A DNA stretch of 64,000 bases from JANJUO01 sp942492935 (lineage in GTDB: Bacteria > Bacteroidota > Ignavibacteria > Kapaibacteriales > UBA2268), in the NCBI GenBank assembly GCA_942492935.1, contig OW818654.1, forward strand, positions 3,844,001-3,908,000, given 5' to 3'. How positions within the stretch are numbered: position 1 is the stretch's first letter; each line of letters starts with the position of its first letter. The position numbers and the translations under genes were made by a program. Below are positions 51,479 through 60,422 of this stretch, piece after piece. The notes beneath the pieces are model-generated. The model saw only the letters and a list, made by a program, of their open reading frames with translations. It was not told the origin of the DNA and ran no database searches.

Positions 51479-52843
51479 ATGAAAGCAAGTGCATCGAATG
51501 AAAAGATTGTCAATGAAGTTGAAAATCTTGTAAGAAAAGCAAAAGGATACGTTTCTCCTGCTGATGTGGCAAGTGCAACAGGATATGCAATTTATGAGGT
51601 AAATGATGCTTTAGCAAGACTGATTGAGCTGTATAATGCAAGAGTTAGGATGAATCCCGAAAACGGGCAAGTGCAGTTTGTATTTGATTATCCACTCGTT
51701 AAAAGAGGCAAGAAAAGTTTCAAGGAACTAATGTTCAGTGTTGCTGAAGCATTTTGGAAAGTATTCAAAATTGTCTATAAAGCAAGTATTGGCGTGATAT
51801 TAGTTTTTTATACCATACTTTTTGTATTAGTATTATTGGCATTAGCTACGGCAAGAAAAGATGACAATAGTTTTGATATTGGCGATGTAATTGGTGGTCT
51901 TTTTCGTGGTATAATGGATGCTTTTATATACTCAATGTGGATTGATTCTTTTACTTATCAATATGATAATTATGGTAATAGATATAAAGCACCTTTAGCA
52001 GAAAAAAACAAAGGAAAAGGATTTATTAAATCTGTGTTTAGCTTTGTATTTGGTCCTGAGCATCCTCCTTTTGACCCATTAGATGACATTAAAGAAGTTG
52101 GGGCATTTATCAGGAGGAACAACGGTATTCTAACAGCATCTCATATTGTAGCATTGTCTGGCGTAGATTATGATACTGCGTCTTCAAGATTAGCTGAGTA
52201 TGCTGTTAAATTTCAAGGAGAATTGAATATTGCTGATGATGGTTATGTTATTGCTGAATTTCGCGATATGCTAAACAAAGCTGCTAAAGATATTGATGGA
52301 AAAATTGTATATTATGAAGATGAAGTAGAAGCTCCATATCTTCTAACTGGTAATTCTACGGGTAGAAATCTTGCAATCGCAGGTATGAATATTTTTAATA
52401 TGATTATGTCCGTTGTAATTATTTCATTCTTTAGTTCAGGTGCAGAGGTTGCATATAATGATAATGGAGAACTTGTTACATATTCATTGCAGGGGTTATC
52501 TTGGCTAAGTTTTATACTTGGATATTTTCCTTTTGTATTTTCAATAACATTTTTCATTATACCATTATTGAGAATTTTTGATGTAAAAAAACGAAATAAT
52601 AAGCGTATAATTAACATTATCAGAAAGAAATTAATTGGTGCATTTTTGAAAATCAGAAGCAAAGCTGTTACATTAAGTGAAATAATATTGGTATCTGGAA
52701 TTGAAAATACTTTCCATGATAAAATCAAATCCATGATGGAACGACTTGTAATTGAATTAAAAGGACAAATCAACATTAATAGTAGTGGTGAACCTGTTTA
52801 TACATTCCCAATTTTAGAAAAAGAACTAAAACATACAATTTGA
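51479..52843 (+). CDS. Membrane protein with three winged-helix-like modules
   Basis: 454 residues, of no family I can name. Three segments have the same helix-strand pattern with a turn like that of winged helices: residues 8-70 (AKGYVSPADVASATGYAIYE, VNDALARLIEL), about 200-265 (NNGILTASHIVALSGVDYDT, SSRLAEYAV) and about 380-448 (SKAVTLSEIILVSGIENTF, KIKSMMERLV). Between them lie membrane helices near residues 96-123, 298-320 and 342-368. A cytoplasmic nucleic-acid or protein-binding role for the modules is inferred. It is followed 5 bp later by the GNAT gene. Confidence 0.7.
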   Translation: MKASASNEKIVNEVENLVRKAKGYVSPADVASATGYAIYEVNDALARLIELYNARVRMNPENGQVQFVFDYPLVKRGKKSFKELMFSVAEAFWKVFKIVYKASIGVILVFYTILFVLVLLALATARKDDNSFDIGDVIGGLFRGIMDAFIYSMWIDSFTYQYDNYGNRYKAPLAEKNKGKGFIKSVFSFVFGPEHPPFDPLDDIKEVGAFIRRNNGILTASHIVALSGVDYDTASSRLAEYAVKFQGELNIADDGYVIAEFRDMLNKAAKDIDGKIVYYEDEVEAPYLLTGNSTGRNLAIAGMNIFNMIMSVVIISFFSSGAEVAYNDNGELVTYSLQGLSWLSFILGYFPFVFSITFFIIPLLRIFDVKKRNNKRIINIIRKKLIGAFLKIRSKAVTLSEIILVSGIENTFHDKIKSMMERLVIELKGQININSSGEPVYTFPILEKELKHTI

Positions 52844-52848
52844 TTATT

Positions 52849-53160
52849 ATGGAAAATTTGTTAATTGAATTTATAGAAAGAGATACACAACATTCGGATT
52901 ATGACTGGGCTAATATTACATATTGTGATGAAAGAGTTGGAAAAGCAAGATGTTTGATTAATAAAGAAACATTAACTATTTACTCAATAAATATTTTTCC
53001 AGAGTATGAAGGACATGGCTACGGAAGAGAATTTGTTGAATTTTCCAAATTTAATTTCAATAGAATAATCGCAGATAGAGTTCGATATTCTGCGATTGGT
53101 TTTTGGGAAAGATGCGGATTTGTTGATAATAATGATGGTAACTGGATTTGGATAAGATAA
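52849..53160 (+). CDS. Small GNAT-family acetyltransferase
   Basis: 103 residues from the ATG at 52849 (MENLLIEF); an in-frame TTG three codons earlier would overlap the preceding stop. The acetyl-CoA loop is NIFPEYEGHGYGREFVEF, followed by RYSAIGFWERCGFVDN, the usual end of GNAT domains. It is shorter than most (140-150 residues), lacking the first strand-helix pair, but seems complete. Substrate unknown. The next gene starts directly after its stop. Confidence 0.85.
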   Translation: MENLLIEFIERDTQHSDYDWANITYCDERVGKARCLINKETLTIYSINIFPEYEGHGYGREFVEFSKFNFNRIIADRVRYSAIGFWERCGFVDNNDGNWIWIR

Positions 53161-53811
53161 GTGATTGACAAAAAAGTATATTTAATTAATAGTTTTGCCT
53201 TTGTAATAATGACTATTTATGCTGTTATTCGTTACAATATTGCTCAAGATATTGGTTTTGAGCGGTTTTTTTTCTTTGTTATAAATAAGTCAATAGCATA
53301 TACTGCATTGTTTTCAATAGCTATGTCGGCATTATTACCAAATATAAAATCTATTGGAATAGAATTGAAATCCAATTTCATAAATGAAAAGAAGAATTTC
53401 GGCTTATTTGGATTTTATCTTGCTTTGATTCATATTTTGATTACAATTAGAAATATTAATCCTGAAAATTATCCGAAATTTTTCGATGAACTTGGCAATT
53501 TTTCAACTAATGGTACTTTAGCAATTGTATTTGGTATTCTAACAATTTCAATATTGCTATTGTTAAAAATAATATCACAAAAGGAAATACAGGAGAAAAT
53601 TCAACATTCAAAATTGAAATTATATTTGAAAACAGTATATATTTCTTTGTTTTTTATTTTGTTGCATAATTATTTTATTGGTGGAGATGCTTGGTTTACA
53701 ATTGAAAAATGGGTTTGGTTTATGCCACCTATTACATTGATTTCAGGAATTACTGTATTAATTGCGTTTTGTGTAAAAGCAAAAAGTATATTTATTAATA
53801 AGAGATTTTAG
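53161..53811 (+). CDS. Ferric-reductase-like heme b membrane protein
   Basis: 216 residues from a GTG directly after the GNAT stop. Five or six membrane helices are evident. Histidines in FYLALIHILITIRN and FFILLHNYFIGG sit in helices as expected of the ferric-reductase/MsrQ transmembrane domain, which binds heme b. No flavin domain follows. It may receive electrons for a periplasmic partner; no MsrP-like gene is in the window. The assignment is by overall pattern only. Confidence 0.6.
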   Translation: MIDKKVYLINSFAFVIMTIYAVIRYNIAQDIGFERFFFFVINKSIAYTALFSIAMSALLPNIKSIGIELKSNFINEKKNFGLFGFYLALIHILITIRNINPENYPKFFDELGNFSTNGTLAIVFGILTISILLLLKIISQKEIQEKIQHSKLKLYLKTVYISLFFILLHNYFIGGDAWFTIEKWVWFMPPITLISGITVLIAFCVKAKSIFINKRF

Positions 53812-53908
53812 CATTTTTTAGACAGATATAATTCACAACATTCCCATAGTTATTAATTAGTAATATTTATCTATATTTGATTTTTAAGAATAAGCAAATA
53901 AATTTTTT

Positions 53909-54757
53909 ATGAATGAAATAAAAGAAAAAATATCAAAAAATTTGCCGCTGGTAGTTGCTGGTGTAATTTTTACTTATATTATCGGTTCTTTGGTTGTGGT
54001 TGGTATTACCCAACTACTATTGACTGGAAAATATACTATGAGTTTGATGACAGCTGTTACACAATTTGGGTTTCTATTACTGCCAACTTTTTTTCTCTCA
54101 AAAAAAATTCCGATTGAATTTCACGATTTATTCCGCTTAGGAAATGGAATAAAACTTAAATACCTATTACCAGCTTTAGTAGGTTTTGTAGGAATTCAAC
54201 TTTTCGCAAGTGGTTTTTCGGAACTCCAAAAATTAATCATACCTGAATTTCTCGTCGATTTTTACAATACATTAGAATCTACTATTAGAGAGCAATACAA
54301 ATCATTAATCTTTGTCGATAATATTCAGGGATTGCTGATAAGTTTATTTGTAATTGCATTAACTCCTGCAATTTGCGAAGAAATGTTTTTTAGAGGTTTA
54401 TTCCAAAGAGGTTACGAAGAAATTACAAATAATAAAAAAGCAATTTTTTATTCAGCTATAGTTTTTGCAATAGTACATATTAATCCTATTGACATTGTTG
54501 CATTATTTATTATTGGAGTTTTTCTTGGAACACTTGCATTTAAATCACAATCAATTTTATTATCCATATTGATACATTTTTTAAATAATGCTCTCGCTGT
54601 TTTTGTTTTATATTACGAAAATGAAACATCCTCAAATTTGAGTACACTTGAGCCAATTTGGGCAATAATCTATACAATAGCTGGAGCATTAATTTTATCA
54701 TCATCTTTTTATATGCTATTAAAGGATAAAAATACTGTAAATACTGAGCTGTATTAA
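53909..54757 (+). CDS. CPBP-family intramembrane metalloprotease
   Basis: 282 residues with about eight membrane helices. The conserved CPBP (Abi/Rce1) motifs are intact: EEMFFRGLFQRG (EExxxR), VFAIVHINP (FxxxH) and LIHFLNN (HxxxN). Such proteases cleave membrane proteins or prenylated peptides, often in self-immunity to peptides. It lies 97 bp after the ferric-reductase-like gene. Confidence 0.93.
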   Translation: MNEIKEKISKNLPLVVAGVIFTYIIGSLVVVGITQLLLTGKYTMSLMTAVTQFGFLLLPTFFLSKKIPIEFHDLFRLGNGIKLKYLLPALVGFVGIQLFASGFSELQKLIIPEFLVDFYNTLESTIREQYKSLIFVDNIQGLLISLFVIALTPAICEEMFFRGLFQRGYEEITNNKKAIFYSAIVFAIVHINPIDIVALFIIGVFLGTLAFKSQSILLSILIHFLNNALAVFVLYYENETSSNLSTLEPIWAIIYTIAGALILSSSFYMLLKDKNTVNTELY

Positions 54758-54793
54758 GTTATTGATATTATTATACCTTAATTGATACGGAAT

Positions 54794-54897
54794 CTAATAT
54801 TTGCAGATGTCCTACACTTCCAAAGTTTTGCGCAACTGCGAAAAGTAAATGGAACAAATAAAGATGTCCTACACTTCAAAAGTGTGGCACATCTTGT
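54794..54897. repeat. Diverged units of the 134-bp hairpin repeat
   Basis: GCAGATGTCCTACACTTCC near 54803, and GATGTCCTACACTTCAAAAG followed by TGTGGCACATC near 54865, are related to the units at 24801 and 59889. The second stem mixes the two stem sequences (CCTACACTT against AAGTGTGGCAC) and therefore pairs less perfectly. Confidence 0.8.
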
Positions 54898-54949
54898 TTT
54901 GAAAATGACAAGAATCGTGAATGGATTCTGAAACAAATTCAGAATGACA

Positions 54950-54983
54950 AAAAAACTTAACCCTGCGGTGTTTAGACGCAGGG
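54950..54983 (-). terminator. Terminator of ricT
   Basis: On the minus strand CCCTGCG pairs with CGCAGGG around a 9-nt loop, then TTAAGTTTTTTT. It lies 9 bp after the ricT stop. Confidence 0.85.
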
Positions 54984-54992
54984 ATGATACTT

Positions 54993-56084
54993 TTATCCTT
55001 CTAATGCTCTTAATGATGGGTCAATATGATTATTATGATAATCTCTTTGTACAGCTGGTTGGAAAACTCTTCCTTGAGCTGCAAGCCCATTTAAGTAGTC
55101 AAGAGTAATATTTTCATACTTGTTATTGCCATCATAATGAATTGTAATTATATTCTTAAAAATATCAACTTTTACAATTCTTGCAATACCAAAATCACTC
55201 TCAATAAGTGAATTTAGTGGTGGATATTTTTCAAATGCTAACATATAATTATCGTATTCAAATTTTATGCAACATTTAAGTCGCCCACAATTTCCACTTA
55301 ATTTTGAAACATTATTAGACAATTGTTGAGTACGAGCATGGTCTAAAGTTACGTGATTAAATGTACTTAAAAAAGAAGTACAGCATGTTTCACGTCCACA
55401 AGGACCAACAAAATCTCCAAGCCGCTTAGCTTCTTCTCTGGCACTTATTTGTCTTAGTTCAATTCGAGTTCTAAATGAACGTGCTAAATCTTTAACTAAT
55501 TCTCTGAAATCAATTCTTGCTGGTGCAGTAAAAAATATTGTCAATTTTTGACGGTCAAATTGCCAATGAGCTTCAGTAACTTTCATATCAAAGTTATATA
55601 CTTTAACAAATTCCTTTGTCTTTGCTACAACTTCCATTTCTTCATTCAATTTTGAATAATATTGTTGTAACTCTTCTTCATCAGGTTTGCGAAGCACATC
55701 ATAAATCTTGATATTACTGCAATTACATTTACTAACTTTAGCATCTACTTTTTCTGTTATGTTAACTACTGTACCTATATCACAACAAGTATCAGTTTCA
55801 ACTACAATAAAATCTCCAATATTAAGTTTGATTGCACTGCTATTTCTGTATATACATTTAATATTACCTTTTAATAAAACCTCTACAAATTCTGTTTCTA
55901 TCGGTTCGTTAAGCTTAGTACCATTTTGTTTCATAAAGTCAAGTTGAGAATTTCCAATTGTATTTCTTCTGATAATGTTAAATTCTTTATTCACTTCAAA
56001 TACATTCGGAACTGAAAAGTCTTTCTCAATCTCTGATGATTGGTCTATACTTGTAAATACAGGGGTTTCTATATATGTATTCAT
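54993..56084 (-). CDS. ricT: PSP1-domain protein RicT (YaaT)
   Basis: 363 residues. PSP1/RicT proteins are cytoplasmic factors that in Bacillus bind Fe-S clusters and modulate RNA maturation by RNase Y. Here the core shows LNIGDFIVVETDTCCDIGTV, FFTAPARIDFRELVKDLARS, RIELRQISAREEAKRLGDFV and the cysteine pairs GPCGRETCCTSF and SGNCGRLKCCIKFEYDNY. Length is longer than the Bacillus protein (about 275) owing to an N-terminal extension of about 60 residues. It lies 242 bp downstream of holB on the same strand, an order common in Bacteroidota and Firmicutes. Confidence 0.95.
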   Translation of the reverse strand: MNTYIETPVFTSIDQSSEIEKDFSVPNVFEVNKEFNIIRRNTIGNSQLDFMKQNGTKLNEPIETEFVEVLLKGNIKCIYRNSSAIKLNIGDFIVVETDTCCDIGTVVNITEKVDAKVSKCNCSNIKIYDVLRKPDEEELQQYYSKLNEEMEVVAKTKEFVKVYNFDMKVTEAHWQFDRQKLTIFFTAPARIDFRELVKDLARSFRTRIELRQISAREEAKRLGDFVGPCGRETCCTSFLSTFNHVTLDHARTQQLSNNVSKLSGNCGRLKCCIKFEYDNYMLAFEKYPPLNSLIESDFGIARIVKVDIFKNIITIHYDGNNKYENITLDYLNGLAAQGRVFQPAVQRDYHNNHIDPSLRALEG

Positions 56085-56326
56085 TGATTGATTCCATATT
56101 AATTCTAATAACTACATTATGAGTAAAATTCATTTTAAATCTATATTTAATAATAAAACAATAATTATATAATAAATTAAATTTCAAATATATCATTCAC
56201 ATAAACATTCAAAAATAAATAAAATTTGTGAATAAAATATCATAAAAAACATCGAAAATATTTCAAACAAACTTTTGAACAATTCACATTGAACAATTAT
56301 AAAAATAAATAATATTTTTCACATAA

Positions 56327-57481
56327 TCAAGCAAAGTTTAAAAGAAATATTCTTCTTAACTTTATAAATAATGGTATAAAAATTAAATATTGGTTTATAT
56401 TTCTATCAATCAATTGAATAGATTTCTCAATTTCATTTATTGCAGCGGTTAAATCACAATCTCTGAAATTATTTGCAAACTTTAATAGTGTATCTTGCTG
56501 GTCGGCATTAATGATTCTGACATTTCCATTTGAGTTAATTAATGCAAATACATCTTTCATCCAATAGAGTAATATCATTAAAATTATTTCTAATTTATTC
56601 TTGTCTTTACTTGCAAGTAATTTTTCTAATTGTGTCATCAAATCATATCTGTAGCTTTTCTTTTTTAAAGAAGTTCTTAGCGTGGATACAATTTCAAATC
56701 TTAATTCTTTCATATTATTATTCATTGCTTCTAATGCTCTAAGGTATGAACCCTGACCGAAAACAGATGCAAAATTTGCTTCAGTCTGGCTAAAAGAATG
56801 ATGATGTACTAAATATTCGGATAATTTAACATCATCAATCGGACTACAAACGATTTGCTGACATCTTGATAAAATTGTAGGTAAAATCGAATCTGGAAAT
56901 GCTGTGGTCATAAATACAGTAACATTAGAATGTGGTTCTTCAAGTGTTTTCAAAAAAGCGTTAGCAGCTTCGTTTGTCATTTCATCAGCACGACTTATAA
57001 GTATAACTCTTCTCCCAAAAGTACTATCTGATAATACTAACTTTTTCTTAATATCCCTTATAGATGCAATTTTTATTTGATTTGCATTTGGAATACTAAT
57101 TCTATGATAAGGGTCGAGTGCTTTTTTTTGTTTTTCAGCAATGATTAATGTCATTTGTTCATCTGATAATTTAGCAAAGGGTGAGTCACTTTTTGCATCG
57201 GAAGATTTGCCTGCTGGCAATGAAAATACAATTTCAAAATTTTGATGTGACAAATCATCAAACTTTTTACAAGAATCACAATAATCACAAGAATCCACTG
57301 TTGTTTTCTTAATTATCGGGTGCAAACAATTAACTGTTTTGGCAAACTGAATTGCAATTGCATCTTTTCCAATCCCTTCAATTCCTCTTAAAAAATATGC
57401 ATGTGAAATTCGATTTTCTATGATAGCTTTTTGCAATATTCTCTTAACTCTATCGTTACCTATTATTTTGTTCCAAGACAT
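56327..57481 (-). CDS. holB: DNA polymerase III delta' subunit
   Basis: 384 residues. Clamp-loader subunit that helps to load the sliding clamp in replication. Seen are SWNKIIGNDRVKRILQKAI, the phosphate-loop region GIEGIGKDAIAIQFAKTVNC, a zinc-binding cysteine set (CDYCDSCKKF with an upstream Cys), RVILISRADEMTNEAANAFL, KTLEEPHSNVT and LSRCQQI. The C-terminal domain is helical. Divergent from the E1 gene across 88 bp. Confidence 0.93.
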   Translation of the reverse strand: MSWNKIIGNDRVKRILQKAIIENRISHAYFLRGIEGIGKDAIAIQFAKTVNCLHPIIKKTTVDSCDYCDSCKKFDDLSHQNFEIVFSLPAGKSSDAKSDSPFAKLSDEQMTLIIAEKQKKALDPYHRISIPNANQIKIASIRDIKKKLVLSDSTFGRRVILISRADEMTNEAANAFLKTLEEPHSNVTVFMTTAFPDSILPTILSRCQQIVCSPIDDVKLSEYLVHHHSFSQTEANFASVFGQGSYLRALEAMNNNMKELRFEIVSTLRTSLKKKSYRYDLMTQLEKLLASKDKNKLEIILMILLYWMKDVFALINSNGNVRIINADQQDTLLKFANNFRDCDLTAAINEIEKSIQLIDRNINQYLIFIPLFIKLRRIFLLNFA

Positions 57482-57569
57482 AAAAAAATTATCTTTGATA
57501 TTTTTACATTTTTAAAAAAAGCAAATTAGCAAATAAGTTTGTTTAACCCAAATATTAATTGAGAAAATT

Positions 57570-59807
57570 ATGGCGAATAAAACTGCCGAAAGCAAAAAAG
57601 CAGTAACTAAATTGAATGAAGCCGAAACAATTAACCAAACGGCTACAGATTCAATAAAAATAAATCCATATCAACGCCTCGTTGTACTTGATGATGTGTC
57701 AAATAAAAAAATTGGTTCAGAATGTCATCATGGTAGAGGCGAAAAATGTAATGTTGATAGGACTATGCTTGATAGAAGTCAAGCACCTGACATTACTTTA
57801 AATTTAACTAAAGAACAAATGATTGAAGCATTAACCAATATGATTCAAGCAAGATTCACAGATGAAAAGCATATTACTTTGGTAAAACAAGGCAAATCTT
57901 TCTTTCACATTGGTTGCTCAGGTCACGAAGCAACACAAACTGCTGTTGGATTAACTCTTGAAACTGGAAGAGATTGGGGATGGACATATTATCGCGATAT
58001 AGCTTTTTCTTTTGCAATGGGTTATACATTAAAAGACTATATGCTTTTAGCTTATGGTAAGCCAGAAGACCCATCTTCTGGTGGCAGACAAATGCCAGGG
58101 CATTACGGACATCCAAATTTAAATTTACCAACTCAATCTTCATCAACAGGTACACAGTATTTAAATTCTGTTGGAACAGCTCTTGCTTTGAAAAAAGAAG
58201 GCAAAAATGATGTAGTTTATGTTTCATCTGGAGAAGGAACAACTTCACAAGGTGAATTTTATGAAGCTGTAAATTGGGCAACCAGAGCAAAATTACCTGT
58301 TTTATTCCATATACAAGACAACGGATATGCTATCTCTGTTCCAAAAGAAGAACAATCAATGGGTGGTAGTGTTGTTCATTCATTCTGTTGCTATCCTGAT
58401 TTATTGATGAAAGAATATGATGGTACTGATTACTTTGAATCATTACGTGCTGTCCGAGAAGCTGTTGAATATATTAGAGCAGGAAAAGGTCCAGCTTTGT
58501 TGCACGCTGTAGTTGAAAGATTAGTTCCACATTCATCATCTGATGACCAAAAGAAATACAGAACTGAAGAAGAATTATTATATGCCAAAACAGAGAGAGA
58601 TTGTATTATCAACCTTGAAAGATATTTGGTTCAACATCAGTTTATTACTCCAGCCGAAATAGATGCAATTAAAGAGCAAGTTAGAAAAAATATTGAAGAT
58701 GCTGTAGCTTATGCAGAAGCAAGTCCAGATGCAATTGGCGAACATTCTACAGAACAAATCTTTGCTGACCCAAAAACTCGACAACTTGATTATGCTACAT
58801 CCGAACCTACAACAGGCAACCCAATTGTACTCGTTGATGCTGTTAATCATGCATTAGCTGAAGAACTTGCAAGAAATCCAAAGATGGTTATATTCGGCGA
58901 GGATATTGCTGACCCTAAAGGTGGTGTTTTTACAGCAACACGTGGTCTAACAACTAAATTTGGACAAGATAGAGTATTTAATTCACCTCTTGCAGAAGCA
59001 TCAATCGCAGGTGTTGCATTGGGTATGGCTGTTAAAGGTTGGAAACCAGTTATCGAAATACAATTTGGTGATTATATTTGGCCCGCATTTATGCAATTTA
59101 GAAATGAAATTTCTACTATGAGATTCCGTTCAAATGGCGGTTTTTCAGCTCCTGTTGTAACAAGAGTTGCTGTTGGTGGATACATTCATGGTGGATTGTG
59201 TCATTCTCAAAATATTGAAGCATTTTTTGCACATATTCCGGGTTTATTTATCGCATATCCAAGTAACGCAATGGATGCAAAAGGACTATTAAAAACAGCT
59301 TGCAGAATTGAAGACCCTGTTATGTTTCTTGAGCATAAAGGTATGTATCGTTTACCATTTTCAAGAACTATTGAACCAGATGAAAATTATTTGGTGGAAT
59401 TTGGAAAAGCAAAAACTGTAAAATCAGGTACCGATGCTACAATTGTTACTTGGGGAATGGGAGTTAGAGATTCGATAAATGCAGTTAAAAAATACGAAAA
59501 AGAAACTGGCAAATCTATTGAAATAATTGATTTACGTACAATTTCACCTTGGGATAAAGATATGGTTTTCACGTCTGCAAAGAAAACAGGTAGAGTACTT
59601 GTTGTACACGAAGATACGATTACAGGTGGTTTTGGAGCTGAAATTTCCGCTTCAGTAGTTGCCGAAACATTTAAGTGGCTTGATGCTCCAGTGCTTCGTC
59701 TTGCGGCAAAGGATTCACATATTCCTTATGCAACTGCTTATGAAGAAGACGTTTTACCAAATGAACATAAAGTATTTGCAAAATTAAGTGAATTAATGAA
59801 ATTTTAA
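57570..59807 (+). CDS. Fused alpha-beta E1 of a 2-oxoacid dehydrogenase (branched-chain type)
   Basis: 745 residues. The alpha half (about residues 75-385) has SGHEATQTAVGLTLE, YRDIAFSFAMGYTLKDYML, the TPP motif region SSGEGTTSQGEFYEAVNWAT with QDNGYAIS, and VERLVPHSSSDDQKKYR. The beta half (about 400-745) has NHALAEELARNPKMVIFGED, NSPLAEASIAGVALGMAVKG, QFGDYIWPAFMQFRNE and GGFGAEISASVVAE. It decarboxylates a 2-oxoacid, probably a branched-chain one or pyruvate, and passes the acyl group to an E2 lipoyl protein. E2 and E3 genes are not in the window. The first 60 residues, His- and Cys-containing (ECHHGRGEKCN), are an extra extension. Confidence 0.95.
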   Translation: MANKTAESKKAVTKLNEAETINQTATDSIKINPYQRLVVLDDVSNKKIGSECHHGRGEKCNVDRTMLDRSQAPDITLNLTKEQMIEALTNMIQARFTDEKHITLVKQGKSFFHIGCSGHEATQTAVGLTLETGRDWGWTYYRDIAFSFAMGYTLKDYMLLAYGKPEDPSSGGRQMPGHYGHPNLNLPTQSSSTGTQYLNSVGTALALKKEGKNDVVYVSSGEGTTSQGEFYEAVNWATRAKLPVLFHIQDNGYAISVPKEEQSMGGSVVHSFCCYPDLLMKEYDGTDYFESLRAVREAVEYIRAGKGPALLHAVVERLVPHSSSDDQKKYRTEEELLYAKTERDCIINLERYLVQHQFITPAEIDAIKEQVRKNIEDAVAYAEASPDAIGEHSTEQIFADPKTRQLDYATSEPTTGNPIVLVDAVNHALAEELARNPKMVIFGEDIADPKGGVFTATRGLTTKFGQDRVFNSPLAEASIAGVALGMAVKGWKPVIEIQFGDYIWPAFMQFRNEISTMRFRSNGGFSAPVVTRVAVGGYIHGGLCHSQNIEAFFAHIPGLFIAYPSNAMDAKGLLKTACRIEDPVMFLEHKGMYRLPFSRTIEPDENYLVEFGKAKTVKSGTDATIVTWGMGVRDSINAVKKYEKETGKSIEIIDLRTISPWDKDMVFTSAKKTGRVLVVHEDTITGGFGAEISASVVAETFKWLDAPVLRLAAKDSHIPYATAYEEDVLPNEHKVFAKLSELMKF

Positions 59808-59832
59808 TTTTTTTGATTCATAGAAAATTTTT

Positions 59833-59861
59833 ATGCCCTTCATTTTCAATAATGCAGGGCA
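59833..59861 (+). terminator. Terminator of the E1 gene
   Basis: ATGCCCT pairs with AGGGCAT, extended inside by CATT/AATG after a one-base mismatch, and is followed by seven T's. It begins 25 bp after the stop codon. Confidence 0.85.
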
Positions 59862-59878
59862 TTTTTTTGTATAAAAGT

Positions 59879-60090
59879 TTCGAAACAAGATGTGCCACAC
59901 TTTGGAAGTGTGGCACATCTGCAAATATTATATTCCGCATCAAGTGAGAAATGCCCCAAAAAAAAATCGTCATTCTGAACATGTTTCAGAATCCATCCAC
60001 TATTCAAATCATTTTCGAAACAAGATGTGCCACACTTCCAAAGTGTGGCACATCTGCAAATATTAGATTCCGCATAAAGTGCGAAATGCA
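59879..60090. repeat. Two units of the 134-bp hairpin repeat, opposite orientation
   Basis: Hairpins GATGTGCCACACTT, 3 nt, AAGTGTGGCACATC start at 59889 and 60024, a 135-bp spacing. The text between them (TCCGCATCAAGTG, GTCATTCTGAAC, CGAAACAA) is the complement of the units at 24801-25246. The stem differs from that array at two base pairs, both changed on both arms. Confidence 0.92.
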
Positions 60091-60130
60091 AAAAAAAAAA
60101 ATCGTCATTCTGAAGTACGTAACAAATAAT

Positions 60131-60294
60131 TTTAAAAAATATGCGAAATGACACCATAAAAAAATTGTAGTAATTGGTAGATTGCTTCAGATCCCTCAAA
60201 GTAGAATTAATTCAAATCCCCCTTTCCCCCTTTATTAAAGGGGGATTAAGGAGGATTTCCTTCATCCGAAATTAATTGGAACTGCCTCAAAAGT
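60131..60294 (-). repeat. Long inverted repeat, right arm
   Basis: Reverse complement of 50893-51056 at about 90% identity, including the GGAGGATTTCCTTCATCC core and the CCCCCTTTATTAAAGGGGG hairpin. With the left arm it brackets nine kilobases holding seven complete genes. Confidence 0.92.
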
Positions 60295-60422
60295 CGTCAT
60301 ACTGATGCAAGGAAAAAAATCGTCATTCTGAACTTGTTTCAGAATCCATTTTCTATTGAGATAACCCATCAAGTAAGTTTTACAAGTAAATTGGTACATA
60401 ATAAATAAAATATTTAATTCTA

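Larger units (their letters stand above)
59808..60422. other. Repeat-rich intergenic region
   Basis: 615 bp between convergent genes, with no gene seen. After the E1 terminator come two hairpin repeat units (59879-60090), the right arm of the long inverted repeat (60131-60294) and a GTCATTCTGAACTTGTTTC string near 60322. Confidence 0.7.

Noticed and set aside
59879..60178. Open frames across the hairpin repeats near 60 kb
   Set aside because: They consist of repeated words (such as RCATLPKCGTS) generated by the hairpin repeat and lack initiation signals.
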